Positions 46,023-54,152 of a DNA stretch of 64,000 nucleotides are shown one piece after another; positions within the stretch are counted from its first letter, which is position 1, and each line of letters starts with the position of its first letter. Source of the DNA: Lederbergia citrisecunda. Its GTDB lineage: Bacteria > Bacillota > Bacilli > Bacillales > Bacillaceae_C. The DNA lies in assembly GCF_018343695.1 (NCBI RefSeq), contig NZ_JAGYPJ010000001.1, positions 507,001 to 571,000 of the forward strand, written 5' to 3'. The translations under genes and the position numbers were made by a program. The notes beneath the pieces were generated by a model, which made no database searches, was not told where the DNA came from, and worked only from the letters and a program-made list of their open reading frames with translations.

Positions 46023-46799
46023 TTGGATACTTTAAAGTTAGATATTAACCAATACATTGCTGTAGTCACATTATATCGTCCAGAATCATTGAATGCGTTA
46101 AATTATGATATGCTAGTAGAATTATCTTCTATAGTTGATTTTTTAAAAAACTCTCCTGAATCTCGATTGGTAATCTTTCGCGGAGAAGGAGAAAGAGCTT
46201 TTAGCGTGGGAGCTGACTTAAAAGAGCGGAAAAAACTTACAGAACAAGAAGTTCTGCGATATGTAAATAAAATAGGAGAAGTATTTTTGGCTATTGAAAA
46301 CCTTCCGCAACCGACAATTGCCACAATCAATGGCTATGCTTTTGGAGGGGGATTGGAATTAGCTTTGGCTTGTGACTTTCGATTTGCTAGTAGTCATGCA
46401 ATGCTCGGGCTAACTGAAACAAGCCTCGCCATTATTCCAGGAGCCGGAGGAACACAACGTCTGCCACGATTAATAGGCGAAACGAAAGCGTTAGAATTGA
46501 TCTTAACTGCAAAAAAAATGACCGCTTTTGAAGCGGAAGCATATGGAATCGTATTAAAAACGATTGAGAAAGAACGATTCATGGAAGAAGTAATAGCTTT
46601 TGCAAAAAAAATTTTAGAAAATGGTCCAATAGCTGTCCAACAAGCAAAATATGCGATCAAAGCGGGTATGAAGACAGATCTTCGCTCGGGGTTAGAAATT
46701 GAGAGAATGGCCTATGAAGCTACAATCCCTACAGAAGATCGAAAAGAAGCTTTAAAGGCTTTTTCGGAAAAAAGAAAACCGATTTTTAAAGGCAAATAA
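46023..46799 (+). CDS. Enoyl-CoA hydratase/isomerase-family protein
   Basis: A 258-residue crotonase-fold protein. The oxyanion-hole segments are FSVGADLKER and GYAFGGGLELALACD, and the catalytic Glu lies in GLTETSLAIIPGAGGTQRLPR. It probably acts on acyl-CoA esters in fatty acid or branched-chain amino acid breakdown. TTG 46023 follows a GTGAGGGA site. It stands alone. Confidence 0.9.
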   Translation: MDTLKLDINQYIAVVTLYRPESLNALNYDMLVELSSIVDFLKNSPESRLVIFRGEGERAFSVGADLKERKKLTEQEVLRYVNKIGEVFLAIENLPQPTIATINGYAFGGGLELALACDFRFASSHAMLGLTETSLAIIPGAGGTQRLPRLIGETKALELILTAKKMTAFEAEAYGIVLKTIEKERFMEEVIAFAKKILENGPIAVQQAKYAIKAGMKTDLRSGLEIERMAYEATIPTEDRKEALKAFSEKRKPIFKGK

Positions 46800-46829
46800 C
46801 ATGTAATAAATATTAATGTCTTTTCAATC

Positions 46830-47000
46830 GGACATCGACAGCGATATTCGCATGCTTGCTGTCCTTTTAAAGGCCTCAAAATGGACAGTAAATGCAGGCA
46901 TCCTAAGAACGCTGTCCCTTTGAACATTTTAAACGGACAAAAAATACATTTTGCGTGTAGTTACATGTATTTTGAAAGCTTTAATCGGACAGTAAAAGAG
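46830..47000. repeat. Degenerate ~52-bp tandem repeats
   Basis: GGACA recurs at 46830, 46883, 46935 and 46987, steps of 53, 52 and 52 bases. The first two units also share an internal GCTGTCC about 30-40 bases in. Sequence between the markers is strongly diverged. It fills most of the gap between the crotonase-family gene and azlC; nothing else is seen in the remaining 230 bases. Confidence 0.65.
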
Positions 47001-47227
47001 GTAATTATTTGGTCATAGGCACAGTGAAAACTCAAAATCAGGCACAAATGTGATTTTTCAATGAGCAAGTCCAATCGAATGCATCAATTAGATATGACAA
47101 TCAACTTTCACTCAAAATGTATCATTTTTAACAAGATCAAGGATCATGAATCTCCTATTCTTGCCGAAAGTATGAATCTTTCTTATAATTGTAAAAATAA
47201 TCATAGTAATTAAGGGGGATTTAGAGG

Positions 47228-47950
47228 ATGGAAGCTTCGGTGCCAAAAGTGAAATATACAGAATTTCGCCGAGGGCTTCAAGAAGGGATGAGCATCGCGA
47301 TTGGTTACACTCCCATTGCATTGACGTTTGGCTTGCTCGCAAAAACAACTGGACTGACATTATTTGAAACAGTCTTTATGAGTTTGGTTTTATATGCGGG
47401 AGCATCTCAATATATTGCGCTTAACATGTTTGCGCTCGGAACGGGTGCTGCAGAAATGATCTTAACTACTTTTATTGTAAATATAAGACATTTCCTTATG
47501 TCTGCCGCACTCAATGAAAAAGTGGAAGAAGAAGTCCCTTGGAAAAAAGCTGTTTATGCCTTTGGTGTGACGGATGAAACATTCTCTGTTGCTGCCACAA
47601 AAACTGAAACAGTTAGGACTGGCTATTTATTTGGCCTCAATTTAATAGCATATATGAGTTGGGTTATTTTCTCAGGTGTAGGTTTTGGAATAGGTGCTGG
47701 CCTTCCTCAAGTCTTACAAGAAAGCATGGCTATTGCTCTTTACTCAATGTTTATCGGTTTATTAGTGCCTTCGTTGAAAAAAAGTGTTAAAGTAGCTTGT
47801 CTTGCGCTCCTTGCTGCAGTTTTTAACAGTATTTTCGTTTTTTCTGAAATGATGAGTAAAGGCTGGGCAATTGTAGTCGCGACCCTTTTATCTGCTATTT
47901 TAGTGGAAACGGTAGAAACCATGAAAAGAAGGGGGCGTGGTGAAGGATGA
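47228..47950 (+). CDS. azlC: Branched-chain amino acid exporter subunit AzlC
   Basis: A 240-residue membrane protein, the large subunit of an AzlCD-type branched-chain amino acid (and analogue) efflux pair. Characteristic are AIGYTPIALTFGLLA near the N-terminus and FIVNIRHFLMSAAL in the middle. Its stop overlaps the azlD start (ATGA), so the two subunits are coupled. Confidence 0.9.
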   Translation: MEASVPKVKYTEFRRGLQEGMSIAIGYTPIALTFGLLAKTTGLTLFETVFMSLVLYAGASQYIALNMFALGTGAAEMILTTFIVNIRHFLMSAALNEKVEEEVPWKKAVYAFGVTDETFSVAATKTETVRTGYLFGLNLIAYMSWVIFSGVGFGIGAGLPQVLQESMAIALYSMFIGLLVPSLKKSVKVACLALLAAVFNSIFVFSEMMSKGWAIVVATLLSAILVETVETMKRRGRGEG

Positions 47951-48258
47951 GCAGTTCGATTATCGTTTTAACGATTATCGGAATGGGTTTAGTCACATAT
48001 ATTCCAAGGATGGTCCCTTTTGTTATGTTTAGGGGGAAGGAGCTACCACCCTTTATACAAGGAGTTTTAAAAAATGTTCCGTACGCGACTCTCGGTGCTT
48101 TAATATTCCCTGCTGTTTTCTTTATTCAGGAAGGCGATATTTTATTTGGTGTCGTTGGAATGGCTGCTGCTTTTTTGATAGCATTTTTAGGTGCAAATGT
48201 AATTGCAGTCGTTCTTGGATCTATCGCAATACTTAGTGCTTATTCTTGGTTTTTTTAG
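47947..48258 (+). CDS. azlD: Branched-chain amino acid exporter subunit AzlD
   Basis: A 103-residue membrane protein with about four hydrophobic segments and the early TYIPRMVPF motif of AzlD. It overlaps azlC by four bases. A weak hairpin (CTTGA/TCAAG near 48,283-48,297) follows. Confidence 0.88.
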   Translation: MSSSIIVLTIIGMGLVTYIPRMVPFVMFRGKELPPFIQGVLKNVPYATLGALIFPAVFFIQEGDILFGVVGMAAAFLIAFLGANVIAVVLGSIAILSAYSWFF

Positions 48259-48528
48259 ATTATAAGAGCAAATAATATGCCGCTTGATTAATTCAAGGGG
48301 CGTTTACTTATTTTATCTATTTTCAGAAAAAACAAATTTTAATCCCAAATTAAGCCTGTCTAGAAAGAAAGTCTTAGAAGAGTGAATGCTATAATAGTTA
48401 CTAACAAAATATATGGTATTCATCATAAAAAATAAGTAATACAAGAATAAGAAAAAAATCATTCAATTAGTTCTAATTAAAGATTTTTTTCTTACATATA
48501 ATAAAAGATGGACAGGGGGGATATTTCA

Positions 48529-49806
48529 TTGATTAGGAAATGGGCAATGCGAGCGATTATCGCCTATCTATTATTTGGTATCGCCATATTTTTGTATTTA
48601 TTTTATTGGGCTGATACTTCTATACCTGAGGCGTTAAAAGGGACAAGCGCTGATCCAGCTACTTTTTTAAATGGAAGAGAGCTCGAATTAAGTGAAGAGT
48701 ACTCCAGAATCCGTAATTTAATGTTTTTTTTAGCAACACCATATGAGTGGCTATTTTATTATTTAGTATTAATTTTGGGTCTCTCAGCAATTTTTGAAAA
48801 TTCAGCGAAGCACATTTCAAAATTTTTCGTAGTACGGAATGCCATTTACTTATTTTGGTTGTCCTTCGCATCATTGGTTGTCATGTTTCCATTGAGTTTT
48901 TTATCATATACGATTTCGAAATCGTATAATATTTCGACACAAGTTTTCTCGGCGTGGATGAAAGATAAATTGATTGATTTTTGGGTACAATACGCAACCA
49001 TGCTTGTTGTAGTAACCGTCTTATATGCATTAATGAGGAAATTTAAAAGGCGTTGGTGGCTAGCAGCATGGGTAGTTTCAATTCCATTTTCGATTATTAT
49101 GATGTTCATCCAACCGGTCGTAATTGATCCCCTATACAATGATTTTTACCCATTAAAAGATAAGCAGCTGGAAGCCAAAATATTAGCTATTGCAAAAGAA
49201 GCTAATATTCCGGCTAATCATGTGTATGAAGTGGATATGTCGACGAAAACAAATTCATTGAATGCATATGTTACAGGGGTCGGCTCAAATTCACGAATAG
49301 TATTATGGGATACAACTTTAGAAAGGCTTTCAGATGATGAAATACTTTTTATTATGGCGCACGAAATGGGGCATTACGTAGAAAAACATATTTATAAAGG
49401 AATAGCTGGATACTTGCTTCTTTCCTTTGTAGGTTTGTGGCTGACAGCAAAATTGCTGGATAAGTGGATATCAAAAAGAGGAAAGGACTGGAAGGTAGAG
49501 AAATTAACCAATATCGGATCGCTACCAGCATTTCTTTTAATTACATCCATCCTTTTATTTGTAGCGAGTCCTCTCACAAATTGGGTTTCACGATACCAAG
49601 AAACGAGAGCCGATACGTATGCTATAAAAATGACACATGATAAAGAAGCAGGAATTAAAACTTTTCAAAGCCTGACAAAATCAGGATTAAGTCAAGTGAA
49701 TCCTCCTCTTTTAGTGAAAATATTCCGTTATGAACATCCAACCATGCTGGAAAGAATAAATAGGATTGAAGACTATAAAATTGATGATACTTCTAGTGAA
49801 GATTAG
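48529..49806 (+). CDS. yhfN: M48-family membrane protease YhfN (Ste24-like)
   Basis: A 425-residue zinc metalloprotease with several membrane segments and the HEMGHYVEKH active site (HExxH), followed by RADTYAIKM with the third ligand region. It resembles CAAX prenyl protease Ste24 in layout. TTG 48529 is nine bases after GGGGGG; ATG 48508 lies upstream of that site and is less likely. Its position before yhzC and comK matches the yhf region. Confidence 0.9.
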   Translation: MIRKWAMRAIIAYLLFGIAIFLYLFYWADTSIPEALKGTSADPATFLNGRELELSEEYSRIRNLMFFLATPYEWLFYYLVLILGLSAIFENSAKHISKFFVVRNAIYLFWLSFASLVVMFPLSFLSYTISKSYNISTQVFSAWMKDKLIDFWVQYATMLVVVTVLYALMRKFKRRWWLAAWVVSIPFSIIMMFIQPVVIDPLYNDFYPLKDKQLEAKILAIAKEANIPANHVYEVDMSTKTNSLNAYVTGVGSNSRIVLWDTTLERLSDDEILFIMAHEMGHYVEKHIYKGIAGYLLLSFVGLWLTAKLLDKWISKRGKDWKVEKLTNIGSLPAFLLITSILLFVASPLTNWVSRYQETRADTYAIKMTHDKEAGIKTFQSLTKSGLSQVNPPLLVKIFRYEHPTMLERINRIEDYKIDDTSSED

Positions 49807-50035
49807 AAATGTGTAATGCCTCTGAAGAGAGGAAGGAAGGGAAATCGCATTCGCAACAACTTTCTGACTCACAGCGGTTATCGACAAAGTAAATGCTATG
49901 TAATCCTGTTTAATGATCAGATTATTGACCTTAAGAGGCCAGGGACAACTCTAAGTGGGCATCTTGTAGGATGAGGACAAGAAGTTTTCCAGTTCATAAG
50001 CGAAACTAGATAATTCAATCTAGGTTAGAACAAAA

Positions 50036-50063
50036 AAATCCCCCTTTAATTGAAGGGGGATTT
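50036..50063. terminator. Terminator of yhzC
   Basis: Stem AAATCCCCCTT/AAGGGGGATTT with a short loop; the minus-strand tail is a run of seven T residues. Confidence 0.88.
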
Positions 50064-50069
50064 AACATT

Positions 50070-50297
50070 CTACTGGCCCAAAAGCTCAACTAATTCTTTC
50101 GAGAGTTTTGTAAAAGTTTTTTTATCGTGTAGATCAAGCGCACGGTCAATTTCCTCGCGAAGCTGTTTCTCACGTCTTTGCAATAGGAGACCGTTTAGGA
50201 AAAAATCTGCATACCATTCCATAGCTTCTGTTTCATTTTTATTCTGGGTCATCGTATACTCTTTAAGCAATTCTTGATAAGATTTCCTCTTTTCCAT
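50070..50297 (-). CDS. yhzC: IDEAL-domain small protein YhzC
   Basis: A 75-residue helical protein with the IDEAL motif-like segment LREEIDRALDLHDKKTF, preceded by AMEWYADFFLNGLLLQ. This short domain is typical of Bacillus comK-neighbour YhzC and related proteins. GGGGTGATCATCG precedes ATG 50297. It is divergent from comK. Confidence 0.8.
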   Translation of the reverse strand: MEKRKSYQELLKEYTMTQNKNETEAMEWYADFFLNGLLLQRREKQLREEIDRALDLHDKKTFTKLSKELVELLGQ

Positions 50298-50502
50298 CGA
50301 TGATCACCCCTGAAACTTTTTTTAATTATACACGGAATGGGCGGAAAAATCAACAGAAGAGTGTTAATTTTCAGATGAGTAATTCAAGTGTAAATATACA
50401 AAAAATGTATATATTATTTTCTGATTTTTTTAAAAAGTAGTGACATTTTAACTATATTATGATATGGTAATATTGTCACAATTTAGAGAGAGGAGTAGAA
50501 AA
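50298..50502 (+). promoter_or_regulatory. comK upstream region
   Basis: AT-rich intergenic DNA between divergent yhzC and comK, with long A and T runs of the kind bound by ComK, Rok and other comK regulators. An inverted repeat GTGACA (50440-50445)/TGTCAC (50474-50479) spans the likely promoter. I cannot place exact ComK boxes. Confidence 0.5.
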
Positions 50503-50733
50503 ATGTTAAAGCAAGAAATATTAAAGGAAGAGTATGAAATCAATCCTTATACGATGATGATTAAACCGTATTTTAAGGATAGTAAATTTTACTCGGAGAT
50601 TATTGAAGAGGACGAACGTTTAATAATTCCGGAAAAACCACTAGATATTGTTAAGCGAAGCTGTGAGTATTTCGGCTCATCTTTCGATGGCTCGTGTAAT
50701 ATGGTAATACTAAAAATTCATACACTTATATAA
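50503..50733 (+). pseudogene. comK: comK 5' part, interrupted by the phage
   Basis: The first 62-63 codons encode the start of the competence transcription factor ComK. Residues through KPLDIVKRSCEYFGSSFDG align with B. subtilis ComK KPLQIVDRSC-FFGSS-AG; after this glycine the sequence becomes unrelated and stops within 13 codons. The remaining two thirds of ComK, including DNA-binding regions, are missing. ATG 50503 follows GAGAGAGGAG. The break coincides with a serine integrase gene, so this is an insertion, not decay. The 3' part should lie at the other phage end. Confidence 0.92.
50686..50692. other. attL junction (predicted)
   Basis: ComK similarity ends at the GGC glycine codon near 50689-50691. 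Serine integrases exchange at a 2-bp core, and the GG here is the natural candidate. The exact crossover needs attR or an uninterrupted relative. Confidence 0.7.
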
Positions 50734-52144
50734 AATCTATGTTATCAATAGTTAGTCTTTTATCCATGTAACTAAAGTGTATTTCTTCAACTATTGAATT
50801 TACTAAATTTTTCTTTTCCGCTCCTTCTAAGAAATACCAGTTCTTCCTTATCTCCATTAACACTTGCATAATCTCTTCCTTGTTAATTTTTTCGTTTTCA
50901 GTATTATTTATTGTGGATTTAATTAGTTTTTTAATTTTCTCCTCTTCCTTATTTGCTTCGTTCATACGTTCTTTAAAATCTTGATAAGTCATGATTTCAT
51001 CTGACCACGCATACTGCCAATTCTTTTTTCGGCGTTCTACCTTTTCTAATTCCTTTTCTAGCGCCCTGATATCAACTTCGTGGGTATTGTTTAATATTTT
51101 TACGCATTTCTCTGAGGCTTGCCTAAATGATTCTTCGTAATCAAACTGTTCGATATTATCTAGAAATGCCTCTTCTAGCTTTGTCTCTGAGACTGTCTTT
51201 GAACCAATACATTGACCAGTTCTTTTTCTACCGCATCTGTAATTCATATATTTTTTCGAGTTATACGACGTGAAATATCCGACCAAAGAATCTCCACAAT
51301 TCTTGCATTTAATTTTACCGGAAAATATATATCTGCTACTGACTCTTCTAGGTTCTGTAGTTCTACGTGAGCTGATAATTTTTTGTACAAGTTCAAATTG
51401 TCCTTTTGTTATAATAGAATCGTGGGTGTCCTCAACGATAAAATCTTGCCAACGAAATGAACCTATGTAAAGAGGATTTTTAAGAATGTCCATTACTGGT
51501 TTATCATTCCATTTGTTTCCGTCGCGCGTAGTAATATTACGGTTGTTCAAATAAGTGCATACTTGAGGGCCACTATGCCCATCGGTATATAAATTATAAA
51601 TCAACCTTACTGTAGTTGCTTCTTTTTCGTTAATATATAATTTACTTTCCTTTAGGTTAAGATCGTAACCAAAAGGGCGAAAATTTAAAGGGTACTTTCC
51701 TTGTCTAGCTTTTTCCGCGAATCCGAGGCTAATACGTTCACCCAGGTTTTCTCTTTCCCATTGTGCAAGCGCAGCTACAATAGTTATGAACATTCTTCCC
51801 ATAGCTGTAGTGGTATCGTACACTTCTGTAGCAGATTTAAATTTACAATTGTGTTTATCAAACGTTTCTAATAACTTGTATAAATCAAAGACTGAACGAG
51901 TTAGCCTATCCAAACGATACACGAGTACACAATCGATCTTATCATCTTTAATATCCTTAATCATACGCTTTAAATTTATTCTGTTCGTGTTCTTTGCTGA
52001 TATCCCTTCATCAATATAGAAGTCAGAAATTTGCCAATCCTGGGATATGCAAAATGATTGCAAACGGCGTCTTTGGGCAGAAATGGAATAACCTTCTTTG
52101 GCTTGCTCTTCAGTACTTACTCTTATATAGATAGCGGTTCTCAT
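50726..52144 (-). CDS. int: Large serine integrase
   Basis: A 472-residue phage integrase. The N-terminal resolvase domain has the catalytic Ser10 in AIYIRVSTEEQAKEG and the YRLDRLTRS segment; then a recombinase domain (NFRPFGYDL, NRNITTRDG), a zinc-ribbon stretch (KCKNCGDS, then YRCGRKRTGQC) and a C-terminal coiled coil. It recombines attP with the comK attB. It lies against attL, its 3' end overlapping the truncated comK frame. AAGGAAGG precedes ATG 52144. Confidence 0.95.
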   Translation of the reverse strand: MRTAIYIRVSTEEQAKEGYSISAQRRRLQSFCISQDWQISDFYIDEGISAKNTNRINLKRMIKDIKDDKIDCVLVYRLDRLTRSVFDLYKLLETFDKHNCKFKSATEVYDTTTAMGRMFITIVAALAQWERENLGERISLGFAEKARQGKYPLNFRPFGYDLNLKESKLYINEKEATTVRLIYNLYTDGHSGPQVCTYLNNRNITTRDGNKWNDKPVMDILKNPLYIGSFRWQDFIVEDTHDSIITKGQFELVQKIISSRRTTEPRRVSSRYIFSGKIKCKNCGDSLVGYFTSYNSKKYMNYRCGRKRTGQCIGSKTVSETKLEEAFLDNIEQFDYEESFRQASEKCVKILNNTHEVDIRALEKELEKVERRKKNWQYAWSDEIMTYQDFKERMNEANKEEEKIKKLIKSTINNTENEKINKEEIMQVLMEIRKNWYFLEGAEKKNLVNSIVEEIHFSYMDKRLTIDNIDFI

Positions 52145-52162
52145 TTTGAAATTCCTTCCTTT

Positions 52163-52190
52163 AAAAAATTTGGCGGGTGATCAGCCCGCC
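52163..52190 (-). terminator. Terminator of the phage repressor gene
   Basis: Stem GGCGGG/CCCGCC with a 7-base loop, followed on the minus strand by a run of T residues; it separates the repressor from int. Confidence 0.82.
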
Positions 52191-52210
52191 GTGTTGTTTT
52201 AAATTACTAG

Positions 52211-52813
52211 CTAGAAATTCAAAATAACTTTTTTTAATTTCCCAATAATAATTATATTTTTGTTATGTTCCGGAACATAAGTAATAGGAGCATACTTAGA
52301 GTTTTCCGATTGTAAAATGATAGAATTGTCGCTCTTATAAACTCTTTTTAGTACTGATTCTCCATCAATTACTACAGCTGCAATTTCTCCATTTTCTACA
52401 TCATTTTGTTCTCTTATCAGTAGTAGATCCCCATCAAAAATTCTAGCTCCACTCATGCTATCTCCTTTTGCTCGAAGATAGAAGTAATTTCCACCGTTTA
52501 GCCAATCCTTTGGCGTAGCTTCATATGCCTCTGGAGTGTCATAAATAACCAAACCATTTCCACAGCTGATATTTCCATAAACAGGCAAAGTTTCAATATC
52601 AACCGTCTCTCCAACATCTTCTACATCTAAAAAGTATGTAATTGGAAGATTAAACATTTCCGACATAATCGTTATCTTATCCATTAAAGGACGATTTGCT
52701 CCTCTTTCCCAAGCAGAAACGGCAGTAGGTGCTACATTTAATTTGTTCGCTAATTCTGCTTGTGTTAGGCGATGTTCTTTTCTTAAATGCTTTATTTTTT
52801 CAGCGAACTTCAT
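52211..52813 (-). CDS. Phage repressor, XRE DNA-binding plus S24 peptidase
   Basis: A 200-residue CI/LexA-like repressor. Residues 5-60 are the XRE helix-turn-helix (LTQAELANKLNVAPTAVSAWERG), residues 85-200 the S24 autoprotease with Ser in GDSMSGARI and Lys in VLKRVYK. A likely self-cleavage site is the Cys-Gly of NISCGNG. RecA-stimulated cleavage would induce the phage after DNA damage. ATG 52813 follows AAAGGAGGTG. It is divergent from the Cro-like gene across matching operators. Confidence 0.93.
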   Translation of the reverse strand: MKFAEKIKHLRKEHRLTQAELANKLNVAPTAVSAWERGANRPLMDKITIMSEMFNLPITYFLDVEDVGETVDIETLPVYGNISCGNGLVIYDTPEAYEATPKDWLNGGNYFYLRAKGDSMSGARIFDGDLLLIREQNDVENGEIAAVVIDGESVLKRVYKSDNSIILQSENSKYAPITYVPEHNKNIIIIGKLKKVILNF

Positions 52814-52845
52814 TTTTTTCACCTCCTTTTTATCTATTTATAGTA

Positions 52846-52952
52846 TACAGATAAACTGTAGTAAAGTACAGTGTTTCTGTATATTATTTTTGTGGGTATG
52901 AAAATATTACAGAAAATCTGTATTTTCGACTTGCAACTACAGAATTTCTGTA
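52846..52952. promoter_or_regulatory. Phage operators O1-O4
   Basis: Four 15-bp palindromes TACAG-N5-CTGTA at 52846-52860, 52867-52881, 52908-52922 and 52938-52952, spaced 21, 41 and 30 bases. Spacers are ATAAA, TGTTT, AAAAT and AATTT. They occupy the divergent repressor/Cro promoter region and are the likely binding sites of both proteins. Confidence 0.9.
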
Positions 52953-52984
52953 GTAACATGGTATTCAACGAGGAGGTGAACTTA

Positions 52985-53215
52985 ATGAGATACACCCTAG
53001 AGCAAGCAAGGATATTAGGAGGGTTGACTCAAGTGCAAATGGCTGAAAGGCTCGGTATGTCTGAAAAAACATATATTCAATATGAAAAATACAGAAAAGT
53101 TTTTCGGATGGATGATGCTTTTCGATTTATCAGAATCACGAAAGTTCCTGCGAACAGTATAATTTTTTTTGAGGGTCAACTACAGAATATCTGTAGTCAG
53201 GAGGTGTTGGCATGA
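52985..53215 (+). CDS. Cro-like XRE regulator
   Basis: A 76-residue DNA-binding protein with the helix-turn-helix LTQVQMAERLGMSEKTYIQYEK. ATG 52985 follows GAGGAGG and starts the early operon; the longer frame from 52871 runs through operator DNA. It probably opposes the S24 repressor at the shared operators. The fifth operator lies in its 3' end. Confidence 0.85.
   Translation: MRYTLEQARILGGLTQVQMAERLGMSEKTYIQYEKYRKVFRMDDAFRFIRITKVPANSIIFFEGQLQNICSQEVLA
53181..53195. promoter_or_regulatory. Phage operator O5
   Basis: TACAG-AATAT-CTGTA, the same palindrome as O1-O4, within the 3' end of the Cro-like gene and just before the ribosome-binding site of the next gene. A repressor here could block early transcription by roadblock. 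Confidence 0.82.
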
Positions 53216-53334
53216 AACAGCCGAGCGAAGCTACTAAGCTAAAAATTGCAGAGTTTTTCTTAAAAACATCTATCCCTCGTATTTTAGCCGAGGGACGCAA
53301 AAATAAACAGTTAAAGGAGGTATCAGCAAAATGA
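53212..53334 (+). CDS. Small phage early protein
   Basis: A 40-residue basic peptide starting at ATG 53212 after AGGAGGTG and overlapping the stop of the Cro-like gene by four bases. It contains KLKIAEFFLKTSIPRILAE. Not recognised. The dense overlap with its neighbours supports it. Confidence 0.65.
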   Translation: MKQPSEATKLKIAEFFLKTSIPRILAEGRKNKQLKEVSAK

Positions 53335-53363
53335 CCGCGTTAATTTTGAGGGGAGGTGAAAGT

Positions 53364-53528
53364 ATGTTGAAATCACGTAAAGAGAGACGAGATGAAGCAC
53401 GAAAGAATAAAGAACAGTTCATACCACAATATAACGGTGCTTCTCCAAAATCTTATGAAGAATACTATGGTGTTGGCTATGAAATATTTAATAATAAATT
53501 CGTGAAAATCAAGGAGGTGAGTAAGTAA
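53364..53528 (+). CDS. Small phage early protein
   Basis: A 54-residue protein with a basic N-terminus (MLKSRKERRDEARKNKE) and a Tyr-rich middle (KSYEEYYGVGYEIF). ATG 53364 follows GGGGAGGTGA. An upstream ATG at 53331, which also has a ribosome-binding site and overlaps the previous stop in ATGA, would add 11 residues. Not recognised. Confidence 0.65.
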   Translation: MLKSRKERRDEARKNKEQFIPQYNGASPKSYEEYYGVGYEIFNNKFVKIKEVSK

Positions 53529-53665
53529 TGATCATCAAGGCAAGAGATTGGAATGTTTTAAGTAAAAGTGAAAAATCACTACTTGTCTTCGGTGCTTTTA
53601 TGAACAGCCTAGGTAACAACATTCGCAGGGAACTAAAAAAGGCCTCATCAGCTGCCACTGAATGA
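53528..53665 (+). CDS. Small phage early protein
   Basis: A 45-residue peptide overlapping the previous stop in TAATG, with AAGGAGGTGA upstream. It includes LSKSEKSLLVFGAFMNSLG. Not recognised; its stop lies in a weak hairpin (CCTCAT/ATGAGG). Confidence 0.62.
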   Translation: MIIKARDWNVLSKSEKSLLVFGAFMNSLGNNIRRELKKASSAATE

Positions 53666-53721
53666 GGACCAAAACTAAACATTCTTACAAAGATTATAAC
53701 ACGAAGGGAGATATTTATTAA

Positions 53722-54147
53722 ATGGTACAAAAAAGAATTGATTTACCATTGTCAAAACTAGCGAATGGCGCTATTCAAGAAAAGCTAGATTACGAGTTAA
53801 AGAAAGTATTTGACAATATCCATGATAAAAATACAAAAGCTCAGGACAAGCGAACAATCACCATCAAACTAGAATTCAAACCTGATGAAAACCGCCAAAC
53901 GGTTGCAGTAACAAGTAATTTTACAACTAGTCTTGCCAATGTTGAAGGGGTATCGACAACGGTATTAACTGGTAGGGATTTACACACAGGAAATGTTGAA
54001 GCGAAGGAACTTAGATCAAATGTTCCTGGACAAACCTACTTCGATGAAGATTTAACAACAAGGACAGATGTTGGCGTTCCTGTTGATGTGATTGAACAAG
54101 AGTTAAATAGAAAAAAAGTTATAAATCTACAAGCGGAGAGAGGTTGA
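53722..54147 (+). CDS. Phage protein, replication-terminator-like family
   Basis: A 141-residue protein resembling the family that databases label replication terminator protein in Firmicute phages: LPLSKLANGAIQEKLDYELK near the start, then ITIKLEFKPDENRQTVAV. The label is by annotation habit and is not evidence of fork arrest. GAAGGGAG precedes ATG 53722. It lies ahead of the replication genes. Confidence 0.72.
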   Translation: MVQKRIDLPLSKLANGAIQEKLDYELKKVFDNIHDKNTKAQDKRTITIKLEFKPDENRQTVAVTSNFTTSLANVEGVSTTVLTGRDLHTGNVEAKELRSNVPGQTYFDEDLTTRTDVGVPVDVIEQELNRKKVINLQAERG

Positions 54148-54152
54148 TTTGA

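Noticed and set aside
47001-47227. T-box leader for azlCD
   Set aside because: I found no T-box AGGGTGG-type sequence or terminator/antiterminator pair.
50726-52144. Resolvase of a transposon rather than a phage integrase
   Set aside because: The protein has the large serine recombinase layout with zinc ribbon and coiled coil, and a phage repressor, operators and replication genes follow.
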